Part shown: piece after piece, positions 51,539 through 60,269 of the stretch
Position numbering within the stretch: the stretch's first letter is position 1
Layout of the letters: every line of letters begins with the position of its first letter
NCBI RefSeq assembly: GCF_015354405.1
Contig: NZ_JADKYP010000004.1
Location: 124,001-188,000 of the forward strand
Direction of reading: 5' to 3'
Source of the DNA: Nocardia sp. BSTN01
GTDB taxonomy: Bacteria > Actinomycetota > Actinomycetes > Mycobacteriales > Mycobacteriaceae
Length of the DNA stretch: 64,000 bases
Made by a program: the position numbers and the translations under genes
Notes under the pieces: model-generated
Told to the model about the DNA's origin: nothing
The model's database searches: none
Seen by the model: the letters and a program-made list of their open reading frames with translations, nothing else

Positions 51539-51619
51539 GTCAACCGCTGTCAACCGTGGCAATAGCACACGTTCTGCGTCGGCACGCCGACCTTGTCAAC
51601 CGCTTGACAAGCGTTGACA
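51539..51619. promoter_or_regulatory. GTCAACCG repeats and near-palindrome before the transfer operon
   Basis: GTCAACCG occurs at 51539-51546, 51549-51556 and 51595-51602. The third copy is the left arm of a 26-bp near-palindrome, 51594-51619: TGTCAACCGCTTG facing CAAGCGTTGACA, differing by one inserted C. The palindrome contains two TTGACA hexamers (51604-51609 and 51614-51619), so a protein binding here would cover a promoter for the lipoprotein gene 140 bp downstream. The rest of the 389-bp gap (51369-51757) holds only the terminator. Confidence 0.55.
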
Positions 51620-51757
51620 TATCGGCTGGTAGAGAACCATTTTTGATCGCTCTAGGGTCGGAGTCGTCAGCAACGTTCAGCCTGCGCGACCAGTGCAGCA
51701 ATCGCTCAGCAGTCCAACCTCTTTCGGTCGTGTCGGCCGCCGCCTCCAGGAGTACGT

Positions 51758-53053
51758 ATGTCCCTCAGGTCCATCTCCCGCATCCAGATCGGGCTGGCCG
51801 ACGAGTTGAAGCCGCTCGTGCCGCCCGGCGACGATCCCGCCGCAGCGTCGGCTATCGCGAACTTCGCGCTGGCGCAACACACCGTCTTCGACAAAAAATT
51901 GCGCCGGTTCCTCGCTACGGGCGCAGCGATCGGCCTGTCGTTGGCGGCCTTGACCGGCTGCACCTCGCTCCCTACGGACAAGGTGCAGACCGCGATCACC
52001 ATCGTCGCCACCGCTACCAGCGCCGAACCGCGCGTGGCGCTGTCGGATTCGCTCGCCGCCGAGCTGACGAACATGGCCAAGCAGTCCAAACGCCCTGGCG
52101 ACGCCACCGTACGCGTAGTGTTCTCGGCCACCGGCGACATCAGCACGAAGGACCTGACGCCCCTTCGGCCGAACGGCCAGGTGCAGCACGCCACGGCTGA
52201 CGCCGATCGCCAGATCGCTGCGTCGGTACATGGACTGGCGGACCAGCTGGCGGAAGCACGGGCCGGTCAGCCCGGCCTCGACCTCCTCGGCCTGCTCGAC
52301 CGCGCCAGCCAGGTGCCTGGCGACATCGCGGTCATCTCCTCCGGGATCACGACGGCCGCACCGGTCGATCTGCGCGTTGTCGGCTGGAACACGAAGCCGG
52401 ACAGCGTTATCGACAGCATTGCGCGGCAGGGCCTCTTGCCCCACCTGGCCGGTCGTCACGTGACGTTCCATGGCCTTGGCATCGCCGGCGAATCGCAGCA
52501 GCCGCGCTTGCCGCCCTTCGCCCGCACCATGGTCGAACAACTGTGGACCGGGATCTGCCAGCGAGCCGAAGCGGCCAGTTGCACTGTCGCGCATGACGCG
52601 CCATCCGCGGCGGCACCGGTGTCCACCCTGCCGGTGCCGGTCGTGCCGGTGCCGGACGCCATCACCGAGGGCGGGTGTCCGGTGTGGGCGAGCTTGTCAG
52701 ACCACACGCTGCACTTCTCCCCGGAGAGCGCCGTCCTGCCGGCGAATGCTGACGATGCCCTCCGGCCGATCGTTGTGTCCGCCGCTTCGTGCGATATCCA
52801 GTCCATCGACATCACCGGCCACATCGCCGACACCGGCAGCGGCCAGGACGACAGCGACCTCTCCGGTCGACGTGCCCGAGCCGTGGCGGAACGGCTTGTG
52901 GCGCTGGGGCTTCCAACTCGGCAGCTCGGCAGTGTCACCGGCAAGGGTGCCAGCGAGCCGGTGATGCCGGACATCGTCGGCGGCGTGCTGGATGAGCTGC
53001 GGGCCCAGCAGAACCGACGCGTCGAGCTGACTTTCCACCGCGGGGGCCAGTGA
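51758..53053 (+). CDS. Lipoprotein with OmpA-like peptidoglycan-binding domain
   Basis: 431 aa. A ~50-residue polar leader precedes a hydrophobic stretch and lipobox (FLATGAAIGLSLAALTGC, Cys near 68), unusual because the lipobox is far from the N-terminus. The middle (about 70-270) resembles a von Willebrand-like or Rossmann region with VRVVFSATGDISTKDL and GDIAVISSGITTAAPVDLRVVGWN. The C-terminal domain is OmpA/MotB-like (SDHTLHFSPESAVLPANADDALRPIV, IDITGHIADTGSGQDDSDLSGRRARAVAERLVALGL, NRRVELTF). Likely anchors the element's envelope apparatus to peptidoglycan. Overlaps the next frame at TGATG. First gene of the transfer operon. Confidence 0.8.
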   Translation: MSLRSISRIQIGLADELKPLVPPGDDPAAASAIANFALAQHTVFDKKLRRFLATGAAIGLSLAALTGCTSLPTDKVQTAITIVATATSAEPRVALSDSLAAELTNMAKQSKRPGDATVRVVFSATGDISTKDLTPLRPNGQVQHATADADRQIAASVHGLADQLAEARAGQPGLDLLGLLDRASQVPGDIAVISSGITTAAPVDLRVVGWNTKPDSVIDSIARQGLLPHLAGRHVTFHGLGIAGESQQPRLPPFARTMVEQLWTGICQRAEAASCTVAHDAPSAAAPVSTLPVPVVPVPDAITEGGCPVWASLSDHTLHFSPESAVLPANADDALRPIVVSAASCDIQSIDITGHIADTGSGQDDSDLSGRRARAVAERLVALGLPTRQLGSVTGKGASEPVMPDIVGGVLDELRAQQNRRVELTFHRGGQ

Positions 53054-53115
53054 TGTCCGTCCACCGTTCTACTCCCTCAGAACCCTCATCCCTTAACCAG
53101 ATTGGAGATCGCACC

Positions 53116-54576
53116 ATGACCATCCAACCGACTGCACCCAGCAATGGGCACTTCGATCACCACGACGCTATACCCGTCGCGACCACCACGCCGCCGGCCG
53201 CCGGACCCCGTCCAGCGTCACCGCCACCGGGCGTGCCCAAGCGCGACATCGCCTTGTCGCTGGCTACCGGCAAGCCGATCCCGCGCGAATGGCTACCGCA
53301 GGTGCTCGCCCTGGTCGATGAACAGCAACGCGTCGGCGTCACCCGCGATCCGGACACCTTCAGCCAGATGGAAGCCCTGGTAATGAGCAAGGGCATGCTG
53401 GCGGCCGAGAAGGCACGCGAGCAGGGGGCCGACCAGCTCGGGAACCTGGTGGAGCAGACAGCCGCCATCAGGGGCGAGATGACCACGGCGCGCGCCGAAC
53501 TCGACCGCTTGGGCGAGCAGCCGGTCACCGGCATGAACGGTGATGTCATTCCGGTGCGCGAGGCGACCGAGCGCATGAAGACAGTCAGCGCGACCATCAC
53601 CGAGGAACACGACGCGGGCAGCCTGAAGCATCGGCGGGTGCCGGTGTGGCTGCACCGTTTCTCGACGTGGGCGGCGGTGCTGGACTTCCCGGTGCTGCTG
53701 TACTTCCTGAGCCAGGTGTTCAATGTCGACCTGACCGGCATCGTCAACGGGGACGGCGCGGCGTGGGGTGGCAGCCTAATCCCGCTCGTCACGTCGGTCG
53801 TCTTTGCCTGTCTGGGTACTGCGGCCGTGGCGGTGGGGTTGAAGTTCTTCGGCCGGGATCTCAAGGGTTACAAGGACGAACACGGACATATCGCGTTGCC
53901 TGCGGGCAAGCCACGCATCCTGCCACTGGTGTTCGTAGCTTTGGCGACGATGCTCGCCGTCGGGGCCGGAATCGTCATGGCCTACCGGATCATCAGCGAC
54001 AGCGTGGCGGCGGGCGGCGGCATTATTGGCGCGGCCATCCTGGGCGTGTTCTTCGCGCTCATTGTGGTCGTGGTGAACGTGGTGGTGTTCGCGGCGAAGT
54101 TCCGGGACGGCTCGCTCCAGACCGACGAAGTTGGTTATCTGGCCCGGCAACTCGAACCCATCGAGCAGCAGCGTGTGGCGCTGCAGCGCCAGCTGGATGG
54201 GCTCTCTGCGCAACTGCCAAGGCTCAAGCTGAAGGCCGAGCGTGTCTTCGCCACGACGCTCGCCAAGATGGGCGCGCCGATCAAGGGGGCGGATCAGGTG
54301 CGGCTGCTGGCCCGGTCGTACCACCAGGGGTGCGGCCCGGAGGCGACGCTGACTGATCAGGGCGGCAGCCCGAACGGCAATCTGCTTTGGCCGGCGGTCA
54401 GTGTCGACCGCTCGATCCTCGTCGAGCTGATGAACCGCCTGGACGAGCTGGTGGCCGAGGACGGCACACCCGCCACGGCGGACAAGAGGTGCGGGCCGAT
54501 CTCCACGAGCGCGGCCCTGGTGCCGATCACCTCCACCGAGGCGGACGGCACCGACGACCTCGACGGGGAGTGGTGA
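53116..54576 (+). CDS. Multi-pass membrane protein of the integrative element
   Basis: 486 aa from ATG 53116 (GGAG 8 bases upstream); GTG 53050/ATG 53053 are in frame and would overlap the lipoprotein stop. Proline-rich N-terminus, a helical part with VEQTAAIRGEMTTARAELDRLGEQ, then five or so helices (FSTWAAVLDFPVLLYFLSQVF, LIPLVTSVVFACLGTAAVAVGLKFF, LVFVALATMLAVGAGIVMAYRI, GGGIIGAAILGVFFALIVVVVNVVVFAA) and a cytoplasmic coiled-coil-like tail (EPIEQQRVALQRQLDGLSAQLPRLKLKAERVF). Not recognised; its place between the OmpA lipoprotein and the TraD-like ATPase suggests a mating-channel or anchoring role. Confidence 0.7.
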   Translation: MTIQPTAPSNGHFDHHDAIPVATTTPPAAGPRPASPPPGVPKRDIALSLATGKPIPREWLPQVLALVDEQQRVGVTRDPDTFSQMEALVMSKGMLAAEKAREQGADQLGNLVEQTAAIRGEMTTARAELDRLGEQPVTGMNGDVIPVREATERMKTVSATITEEHDAGSLKHRRVPVWLHRFSTWAAVLDFPVLLYFLSQVFNVDLTGIVNGDGAAWGGSLIPLVTSVVFACLGTAAVAVGLKFFGRDLKGYKDEHGHIALPAGKPRILPLVFVALATMLAVGAGIVMAYRIISDSVAAGGGIIGAAILGVFFALIVVVVNVVVFAAKFRDGSLQTDEVGYLARQLEPIEQQRVALQRQLDGLSAQLPRLKLKAERVFATTLAKMGAPIKGADQVRLLARSYHQGCGPEATLTDQGGSPNGNLLWPAVSVDRSILVELMNRLDELVAEDGTPATADKRCGPISTSAALVPITSTEADGTDDLDGEW

Positions 54577-54578
54577 CT

Positions 54579-54830
54579 ATGGATCGACCGATGAACCACC
54601 GGGTGGTCCTGAACGAACTCCGCCCGAAGGTGCCCCAGGGCGACGATCTCGAAGCGTGCAGTGAGTTGGTCAATTTCGTGGTGAGGCGCAGTTTGCGCCT
54701 CACCCGCGAGATCCAGCGCTATGCCGGCGAACGGGAAGATCTCGCGCCGCTAAGTAGTCGCTTGACCCTCGCCTTCGCCGGGTTGGTGGCGAACGAGGCG
54801 ATCGACTGGGTGCGGCGGTGGCCGCGGTGA
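54579..54830 (+). CDS. Small element protein
   Basis: 83 aa, starting at ATG 54579 (GGGGAG 8 bases upstream), 2 bases after the preceding stop. Helical and charged: VPQGDDLEACSELVNFVVRRSLRLTREIQRYAGEREDLAPLSSRLTLAFAGLVANEAIDWVRR. No family known. Overlaps the next gene, so it is part of the operon. Confidence 0.6.
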   Translation: MDRPMNHRVVLNELRPKVPQGDDLEACSELVNFVVRRSLRLTREIQRYAGEREDLAPLSSRLTLAFAGLVANEAIDWVRRWPR

Positions 54831-55033
54831 GTGGCGATTCGCCCCAGGGTATGGCCGAGGCGTTCAAGCGGGTCTGCATCGCCATCCTGCTCGGGGTGGT
54901 CGCGATCTACTTCGCCGTCACGCTTCTCCAGTCCATGTGGCCCGCGCTGGTCACGATTCTCGGCATCATCGGACTCGTCGCCATGACCATCGGCGGCATC
55001 ATTATCTGGCGGAAAATGCGTGCCGGGTGGTAA
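54818..55033 (+). CDS. Small two-helix membrane protein
   Basis: 71 aa. Two hydrophobic helices (VCIAILLGVVAIYFAVTLLQSMW and LVTILGIIGLVAMTIGGIIIW) with a basic end (RKMRAGW). GTG 54818 overlaps the previous gene by 13 bases. It closes the first operon of the element; a 204-bp palindrome-rich gap follows. Confidence 0.6.
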   Translation: MAAVSGDSPQGMAEAFKRVCIAILLGVVAIYFAVTLLQSMWPALVTILGIIGLVAMTIGGIIIWRKMRAGW

Positions 55034-55102
55034 TCGAAATCCCCATATACGTCTCCAAACCTGACCTCTAGCAGACGTATTCGCGTCGGTGTAGTTGTTT
55101 TT

Positions 55103-55170
55103 GCAACGCTCGTTGCCTTTTGCGTGCACGCACAACATAGTGGCAACTGTGATTTTTGCGCACACGCAAA
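55103..55170. promoter_or_regulatory. Cluster of operator-like palindromes (two TTTGCG-N4-CGCA sites)
   Basis: In the 204-bp gap before 55238: GCAAC/GTTGC (55103-55116), then TTTTGCGTGCACGCACAA (55118-55135), whose centre TGCGTGCACGCA is a perfect palindrome, then TTTGCG-CACA-CGCAAA (55155-55170). The last two share a pattern with the site at 60984-61001 before the XRE gene. Most likely bound by that regulator and controlling the operon from 55238 on; an oriT role is also possible. Confidence 0.6.
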
Positions 55171-55237
55171 GATTTAATCGCATCGACGATTCACGTAATC
55201 ACCGAAATGCCAACGTAATTCAGCGAGGAGGACACCT

Positions 55238-55456
55238 ATGTCAAAAACCGGAAGGACCAACCCGAGACGAGCCGATCGAGAGGCCAAGCGGCGCAAAGCA
55301 TATCCGCGCACCGAACATGCCATCACGGTGCGAAGCGAAAAGCGCACTTCGCCTGACCTTCACAAACTCAGCCGCGCGGTCATCGCCATCGCGTTGGCCG
55401 AGGTGGACGCAGAAAAGGACCGCGATAGCCGAGAGGAGGACCGTCATGACCACTGA
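55238..55456 (+). CDS. Small basic protein of the element
   Basis: 72 aa, very basic N-terminal half (KTGRTNPRRADREAKRRKAYPRTEHAITVRSEKR) and a short helix (SPDLHKLSRAVIAIALAEVDAEKD). ATG 55238 has GAGGAGG 6 bases upstream. Overlaps the TraD-like gene by 11 bases, so it is co-translated. May bind DNA near the transfer origin. Confidence 0.65.
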   Translation: MSKTGRTNPRRADREAKRRKAYPRTEHAITVRSEKRTSPDLHKLSRAVIAIALAEVDAEKDRDSREEDRHDH

Positions 55457-57629
55457 TACAGCACCGGAACTGTCCGCCGACTCCCTTGTCTGGCAACTTC
55501 TCTTCTGGCCCAGCCCATTCCGCGAAGGTGCCGCCACATCGCTGCTCCGCCATTGGGCCGCTCAGAAGCACGCCCCGCAGCTGATCCTCGAAGCACGCTC
55601 CACAGTCGATGGCGTGGAGTACCTTGTCGGCAGCCAGCTTCGGCAGGCCGCCGGTGTGCGACGCTCGGTCGAGCAGTTAGTGCCTGGGTCGGTCGTGACA
55701 CCGTTCGACGCCGATGAGCGCGGCCCGATCGTCACGGCTCGCCGGCTAAAGCTGACCGCCACCGACTGGCCGCTCGAACCCATCGACCGAGTGGCCTCCA
55801 GCCGCTCCATCCTCAGCGCCCTCACTGCGGTGAAAAGTACTGAGCGCCTGGTCATTCAGGTGATCCTCGGTCCGCGCCGCCAGCCGATGCTGCCGCCGGT
55901 AACGGGACCGAACGGCGGGCACCAGTCGACAGCATCGAAAGTCTGGAGCGGGCTCCTGCCGGACCGACGACCGAATGCCAAGCAGGCCATCATCCGCAAG
56001 CTCGGCCAACACGGCTTCGCGGCCGTGATTCGGATCGGCGTCGAGGCCGGCACCGCGGAACGACGCAAATCCTTGCTGCTCAGCCTGGCCGCGGCCATCG
56101 GGACGGTAGAAACGGCCGGGGTGCACTTCAAGCTGGCTGACGAGAAGGCGGGGAAGGTCAACGAGCCGAAGGCGACGTGGTCGGTCCTCGCACCTTCTCA
56201 ACCGCTGAGTGTGCCGGAACTGAGTCATCTACTGGCGTGGCCGGTGAGCGACCATGATGAGCGCTTCCCCGGGCAGCCGCCGCTGCATCCGAAGCCGGTG
56301 CGACCGACGCCGCCGCTCCTCACCGGCGAACGGGTCATCGCCGAGGCCAACGCACCCGGTATCTCCGGCACGCTCGGTTACGACGTACTCGACAGCATGC
56401 GCCACACCTGGGTGATCGGCCCCAACGGCACCGGCAAGTCGACGCTGCTCTTGAACCTGATTGTTCAAGACCTCAAAGCCGGGCGGCCGGTGGTGGTGAT
56501 CGAGCCCAAGGACCTGGTGTCTGACATCCTGGCCCGCATTCCCGAACACCGGAAACAGGACATCGTCCTCCTTGATGCGCTCGATGAAGCACCGGTCGGC
56601 ATAAATCCCTTGGCGCACAGCGAGGGCCGCACACCCGAGGTGATCGCCGATTCGCTGTTCGGCACCATCCATGCCATCCACGGCGACCTCGGCCCGCGGT
56701 CGGCTGACATCCTCCGAAACTCCTTGGAGGTGCTGGCCAAGCGCGACGACGCCAGCCTGACCATGTTGCCGCTGCTGCTCACCAATCCGGGGTTCCGCCG
56801 GTCGCTGACACAGCGAGTGATCCGCGAGGATCCGTTTGCGGCCGGACCGTTCTGGTCCTGGTTCGACTCGCTGTCGCCTGAGGCGGTCGACACCAAGATC
56901 GCGCCGCTCTCCAACAAATTGCGTCCGCTGCTCACGAAACAACTGAGAGCTGTTCTGGCGCAGCGCAGTCCGAAGTTCAACATTCGGCAGGTGCTGCGCG
57001 AGAACAAGGTGTTGCTGGTGCCCTTGCAGAAGGGTGTCATCGGGCCGGAGGCGGCGCAACTCTTGGGGGCGATCGTACTGGCCGAATTGTGGCAGGCAAT
57101 CCGCGAACGGGCCGGTACGCCGGAAGATTCACGGACGCCGGTCATGATCTACATCGACGAGGTGCAGGACTATCTCAGGCTGCCAACGGATCTCGGTGAT
57201 GCGCTGGCGACGGCGCGCAGCCTCCGCGCCGGGTTCCACCTGGCGCATCAGTACCAGAAGCAGTTGCCCCTGGCGATGCTGGACGCCTTTCGAAACAACG
57301 CCCGTAGCCGCATCGCCTTCCAGCTCCAAGCGGGCGACGCCAAGGACATGGCCACCGGGCAGTCCGTGCTCGCACCCGAGGACTTCGGCGCGCTGCCTGC
57401 GCACCACGTCTACGTCAACTTGATGCGCGACAACACCGTCCAACCGTGGGCATCGGGCGTCACGCTGCCGCCTCCACCGGAAACCAGCGATCCCAACGAG
57501 ATCCGGCGCATAAGCCGTGAGCGGTATGGCCAGCCACTAGACGAGATCGAGGCCGGGTTCGCTGAGCTGCTCGACCAGGTCAACGGCGAGGCGGATGGTG
57601 CGCCTCGGCGGCGAAGGAGGCAAGCATGA
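55446..57629 (+). CDS. TraD/VirD4-like (DUF87/HerA superfamily) conjugative coupling ATPase
   Basis: 727 aa. Residues ~1-290 are an N-terminal domain without membrane helices. The motor follows: Walker A VIGPNGTGKSTLLL near 323-336, VVVIEPKDLVSDIL, Walker B MIYIDEVQDYLRLP near 568 and AHQYQKQLP (sensor). The C-terminus ends in a basic RRRRRQA tail. This matches the type IV secretion-system DNA-binding ATPases that pump single-stranded DNA, of the kind found with PrgI/TcpC- or OmpA-type actinobacterial elements. ATG 55446 has GGAGG 6 bases upstream and overlaps the small basic gene; its stop overlaps the next start (ATGA). Confidence 0.85.
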   Translation: MTTDTAPELSADSLVWQLLFWPSPFREGAATSLLRHWAAQKHAPQLILEARSTVDGVEYLVGSQLRQAAGVRRSVEQLVPGSVVTPFDADERGPIVTARRLKLTATDWPLEPIDRVASSRSILSALTAVKSTERLVIQVILGPRRQPMLPPVTGPNGGHQSTASKVWSGLLPDRRPNAKQAIIRKLGQHGFAAVIRIGVEAGTAERRKSLLLSLAAAIGTVETAGVHFKLADEKAGKVNEPKATWSVLAPSQPLSVPELSHLLAWPVSDHDERFPGQPPLHPKPVRPTPPLLTGERVIAEANAPGISGTLGYDVLDSMRHTWVIGPNGTGKSTLLLNLIVQDLKAGRPVVVIEPKDLVSDILARIPEHRKQDIVLLDALDEAPVGINPLAHSEGRTPEVIADSLFGTIHAIHGDLGPRSADILRNSLEVLAKRDDASLTMLPLLLTNPGFRRSLTQRVIREDPFAAGPFWSWFDSLSPEAVDTKIAPLSNKLRPLLTKQLRAVLAQRSPKFNIRQVLRENKVLLVPLQKGVIGPEAAQLLGAIVLAELWQAIRERAGTPEDSRTPVMIYIDEVQDYLRLPTDLGDALATARSLRAGFHLAHQYQKQLPLAMLDAFRNNARSRIAFQLQAGDAKDMATGQSVLAPEDFGALPAHHVYVNLMRDNTVQPWASGVTLPPPPETSDPNEIRRISRERYGQPLDEIEAGFAELLDQVNGEADGAPRRRRRQA

Positions 57630-58627
57630 CGATGGAACATTCGCGCGACCGAAGCGAAAGCGACGGAGTAACTACATCTGCCAGCGGTATTCGTCCCGCT
57701 ATTCGTCCCGACTCCACCACAAAACACCCTCTGACCCCACCATTTCCGTCCCTGCGGAAGCCGAATGATGGTGCCCTGTCGGGCACCACACCCGCCAGGA
57801 AGCGGCCCGTCCGCGACCTCGGCAAAGTGGCCAAGCAGCTCAGCGACCGAGACTGGTCCATCCTGCGGTCTGTTGCCGAACATCGCTACCTGACGGTCTC
57901 GCACATCCATGCGCTCCACTTCGGCGACATGCCTCCAGATTCTGGGCTGCGCAGCGCCGAGCGCGTGCTGGCGCGGCTACGCCGGGACCGCGTCCTGGCG
58001 GCCCTCAAACAGCGCATCGGCGGACATAAGGCGGGCAGCACCGCCACGGTCCACTATGTCGACGAGGTGGGCGACCGGCTGCTCCGCCAAGCATCGGCCC
58101 GGCAATCCCGGCGGCCGTTCCGAGAACCCACTGAACGGTTCCTCGATCACCAGCTCGGCATTGCCTCCGCCCACGTGGCGCTGGTCGAGGCGGACCGCGA
58201 GGAACGTATCGAGTTGGTGCGGTGCGCGATCGAACCCGCCGCCTGGCGCGCCTACCTGGGCATCGGTGGCGCACGCCTGACGCTCAAGCCGGACCTCTAC
58301 GCCGAAACCGCCTGCCCGCCGAGCAGTGAGTACGTCGATGCGGCCTTCATCGAGATAGATATGGGCACCGAGAGCATCCCGACCTTGCTCAAGAAGTGTC
58401 ACGAGTACGACGTCTACCGGCGGCAAGGCGTCGAACAGGACCGCAGCGACGGCGCGTTCCCGTTCGTGGTCTGGAGTATGAGCGCCGATACCGAAGCCAA
58501 GGCCGAACGCCGGCGCGCCGCGCTCCGCGAGGCCATCGACAAGGATCGCCACCTTCCCGCCGATCTGTTCCGCGTCATCGCGCCCGAACAACTGATTGCC
58601 GTCATGCAGAAAGGAGCCGATATATGA
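57626..58627 (+). CDS. Replication-relaxation family protein
   Basis: 333 aa. After a ~60-aa disordered leader, a winged helix (LSDRDWSILRSVAEHRYLTVSHIHALHFG, SAERVLARLRRDRVLAALKQRIGGHKAGSTATVHYVDEVG) is followed by a larger catalytic-like domain with RLTLKPDLYAETACPP and FIEIDMGTESIPTLLKKCHEYDVYRRQG, the D..E..ExK-like pattern of this family (Pfam replication-relaxation). Members sit in Gram-positive mobile elements next to TraD-type ATPases and are thought to act as relaxase-like or initiator proteins. ATG overlaps the preceding stop; its end overlaps the next start. Confidence 0.8.
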   Translation: MTMEHSRDRSESDGVTTSASGIRPAIRPDSTTKHPLTPPFPSLRKPNDGALSGTTPARKRPVRDLGKVAKQLSDRDWSILRSVAEHRYLTVSHIHALHFGDMPPDSGLRSAERVLARLRRDRVLAALKQRIGGHKAGSTATVHYVDEVGDRLLRQASARQSRRPFREPTERFLDHQLGIASAHVALVEADREERIELVRCAIEPAAWRAYLGIGGARLTLKPDLYAETACPPSSEYVDAAFIEIDMGTESIPTLLKKCHEYDVYRRQGVEQDRSDGAFPFVVWSMSADTEAKAERRRAALREAIDKDRHLPADLFRVIAPEQLIAVMQKGADI

Positions 58628-59250
58628 ACGAAGACAACACGATTCACCACCACAACGCGCCCCAGAAGCGCCACGGCACGATCCTGGTCGACCCGCCGTG
58701 GAATATCGACCAGACTGGCGGACGCGGCGCAAGTCAGCATTACCCACTCATGACCGTCGAGCAGATCAAGAACATGCCGGTCGCTGACTTGGCTGAAGAT
58801 GACGCACACCTTTGGCTTTGGGTCACCAACGGTTCATGGCGGGCAGGCTACGACGTCATGGAAGCCTGGGGATTCACCTATCGGTCGCCGCTGTCGTGGG
58901 TCAAGCCGCGCCTGCAGCTCGGGCAGTACCTGCGCAACATGACCGAACACGTCCTGTTTGGCACACGAGGGAAGGCCAAGGTCAACTTCCGGGCGCAACC
59001 GACCTGGTTCCTCGCCCCCGTGCAGGACCACAGCCATAAGCCTGAAGAGCAGTACGCCATCATCGAAAGAGTCAGTAGCGGGCCCTATTTGGAGCTCTTC
59101 GCCCGCCGTCGACAGCCCGGATGGAGTGTGTGGGGCAACGAAATAGATTCCGACATCGTAATTCCCGGCTACCCGGTGCCCTCCGACAGAAAACGAGCGC
59201 GCGAACCCCTCGATCATCCACGCGCCCGCCCTCAGTCCCGAGCAGGCTGA
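58624..59250 (+). CDS. MT-A70 family adenine N6-methyltransferase
   Basis: 208 aa. The catalytic motif DPPW is at residues 23-26 (ILVDPPWNI), followed by a region with HYPLMTVEQIKNMPV, HLWLWVTNGSWRAGYDVMEAWGFTYRSPLSWVKP and EHVLFGTRGKAKVNFRAQPTWF, typical of the Ime4/MT-A70 class in phages and mobile elements. It uses AdoMet to methylate adenine, probably in DNA (DPPW type), so the element may protect its DNA from restriction. ATG 58624 overlaps the previous stop (ATGA). Confidence 0.88.
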   Translation: MNEDNTIHHHNAPQKRHGTILVDPPWNIDQTGGRGASQHYPLMTVEQIKNMPVADLAEDDAHLWLWVTNGSWRAGYDVMEAWGFTYRSPLSWVKPRLQLGQYLRNMTEHVLFGTRGKAKVNFRAQPTWFLAPVQDHSHKPEEQYAIIERVSSGPYLELFARRRQPGWSVWGNEIDSDIVIPGYPVPSDRKRAREPLDHPRARPQSRAG

Positions 59251-59270
59251 GCCTACAAAACCAAACTCAT

Positions 59271-59327
59271 CGGTGTCATGCGGCCGTATCCGTAAGCACA
59301 CCCAGCGCTTACCGGCCGCTCGCACCG
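59271..59327 (+). repeat. Nested hairpin just upstream of a ribosome binding site
   Basis: Three paired segments in order: CGGTG (59271-59275) with CACCG (59323-59327); GCGGCCG (59280-59286) with CGGCCGC (59313-59319); GTAAGC (59292-59297) with GCTTAC (59307-59312). About 18 bp paired in all, ending a few bases before the GAGGAGAAGG site of the gene at 59341. Could be a translation-control structure or a protein-binding site. Confidence 0.55.
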
Positions 59328-59340
59328 AGGAGAAGGACCC

Positions 59341-59745
59341 ATGTCCGAACCGTCGAGCAAGGAAATCACCCTTGCGATCCGTATCGACACCGCCCGCCAC
59401 GCCCAGCTCAGCTGGATCGCCGAACTCCGCGGCACCAGTCTCAAGGCCGAATGCTTCAACGCCGTCGATGCCCACATCGAAGCCGCGAAGAACGACGCCG
59501 AGCTGATGGCCAAAGCCGACGCCGCGCGCGCCGCCATCGAAGAAGAAGCCCGCGCGAGGCAAACGGCGATCGCCAACCTGTTCACGGCAAGCCCGCCACC
59601 GCCCGCCGACGTCGAGGGCGCGCCACGTCCCGAGACCACGGTGGAGGCGAGCGAAGCCACGGAAACCTCTGCATCGCAGGGGAATCGGCGACCGCGAAAC
59701 CGACGCGGGATCCAGCAAGGAGAAGGCGAGCAGACGGACAGCTGA
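59341..59745 (+). CDS. Small element protein with RHH-like N-terminus
   Basis: 134 aa. The first ~45 residues (KEITLAIRIDTARHAQLSWIAELRGTSLKAECFNAVDAHI) have a strand-helix-helix pattern like ribbon-helix-helix proteins; then a charged helix (NDAELMAKADAARAAIEEEARARQTAI) and a disordered Pro/Glu/Gln-rich tail. ATG 59341 has GGAGAAGG about 7 bases upstream. May be a DNA-binding accessory (auxiliary relaxosome) protein; not proven. Confidence 0.6.
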   Translation: MSEPSSKEITLAIRIDTARHAQLSWIAELRGTSLKAECFNAVDAHIEAAKNDAELMAKADAARAAIEEEARARQTAIANLFTASPPPPADVEGAPRPETTVEASEATETSASQGNRRPRNRRGIQQGEGEQTDS

Positions 59746-59824
59746 GCCAAGCTCAGCACCCGGTGTAAGAGGCCGGCGGACAGCAGATCGAGGAATGCAC
59801 AGACCTCACTGCTGTCCACCGGCC
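59741..59824. repeat. Two inverted repeats in an intergenic gap (possible nic/oriT or RNA structure)
   Basis: GCTGAGC (59741-59747) pairs with GCTCAGC (59751-59757) and overlaps the preceding stop. Then a 16-bp arm pair with one mismatch (59771-59786 with 59809-59824, core GGACAGCAG/CTGCTGTCC) around a 22-nt loop. Long-armed repeats of this size are common at oriT regions or as terminators within element operons. Confidence 0.55.
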
Positions 59825-59855
59825 AACACTTAAACATAACTGAAAGGAGAAGAAC

Positions 59856-60269
59856 ATGAGCGAGAAATTTCAGAATTCACAACGTAATTCGGGCGAGGCG
59901 ATACCGCCGGCCGAACAGAGCCACGACCGCGAGCAGCGCCTGGCGTGGGACATAGGCGAGGCGCTGCTCCAGGCGGTTTACGACGCCGCCCAGCACCCCG
60001 GCCAGGATGCTCGTTCAGCCGCGGCCACAGTCGCGCTGCAGCAGGTCCAGCGGACATATGACTTCGACGTGACCGAGGAAGACGATCTGCACGCGTTGGC
60101 AACGCAGGCCGACCATGTCGCCGACCGATTGGTCGAACTGATCGACGCCTACGAGGAGCTGACCACCAGCGATCTCCAAGGTGCCGTTGAAGCACTGGCC
60201 CTGCGGCTCGTCCATCACCAGCTGCCGGTCGGCCGCGTCAAGGGGACGAGAGGAGGTGATCATGAATGA
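59856..60269 (+). CDS. Uncharacterised helical element protein
   Basis: 137 aa, mainly helical and acidic: QRLAWDIGEALLQAVYDAAQHPGQDARSAAATVALQQVQRTYDFDVTEEDDLHALATQADHVADRLVELIDAYEEL. ATG 59856 has GAAAGGAGAAGA just upstream (59840-59851). It overlaps the ArdA gene by 8 bases. Not recognised; it could be an ArdA partner, as small co-transcribed genes are common next to antirestriction genes. Confidence 0.65.
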   Translation: MSEKFQNSQRNSGEAIPPAEQSHDREQRLAWDIGEALLQAVYDAAQHPGQDARSAAATVALQQVQRTYDFDVTEEDDLHALATQADHVADRLVELIDAYEELTTSDLQGAVEALALRLVHHQLPVGRVKGTRGGDHE

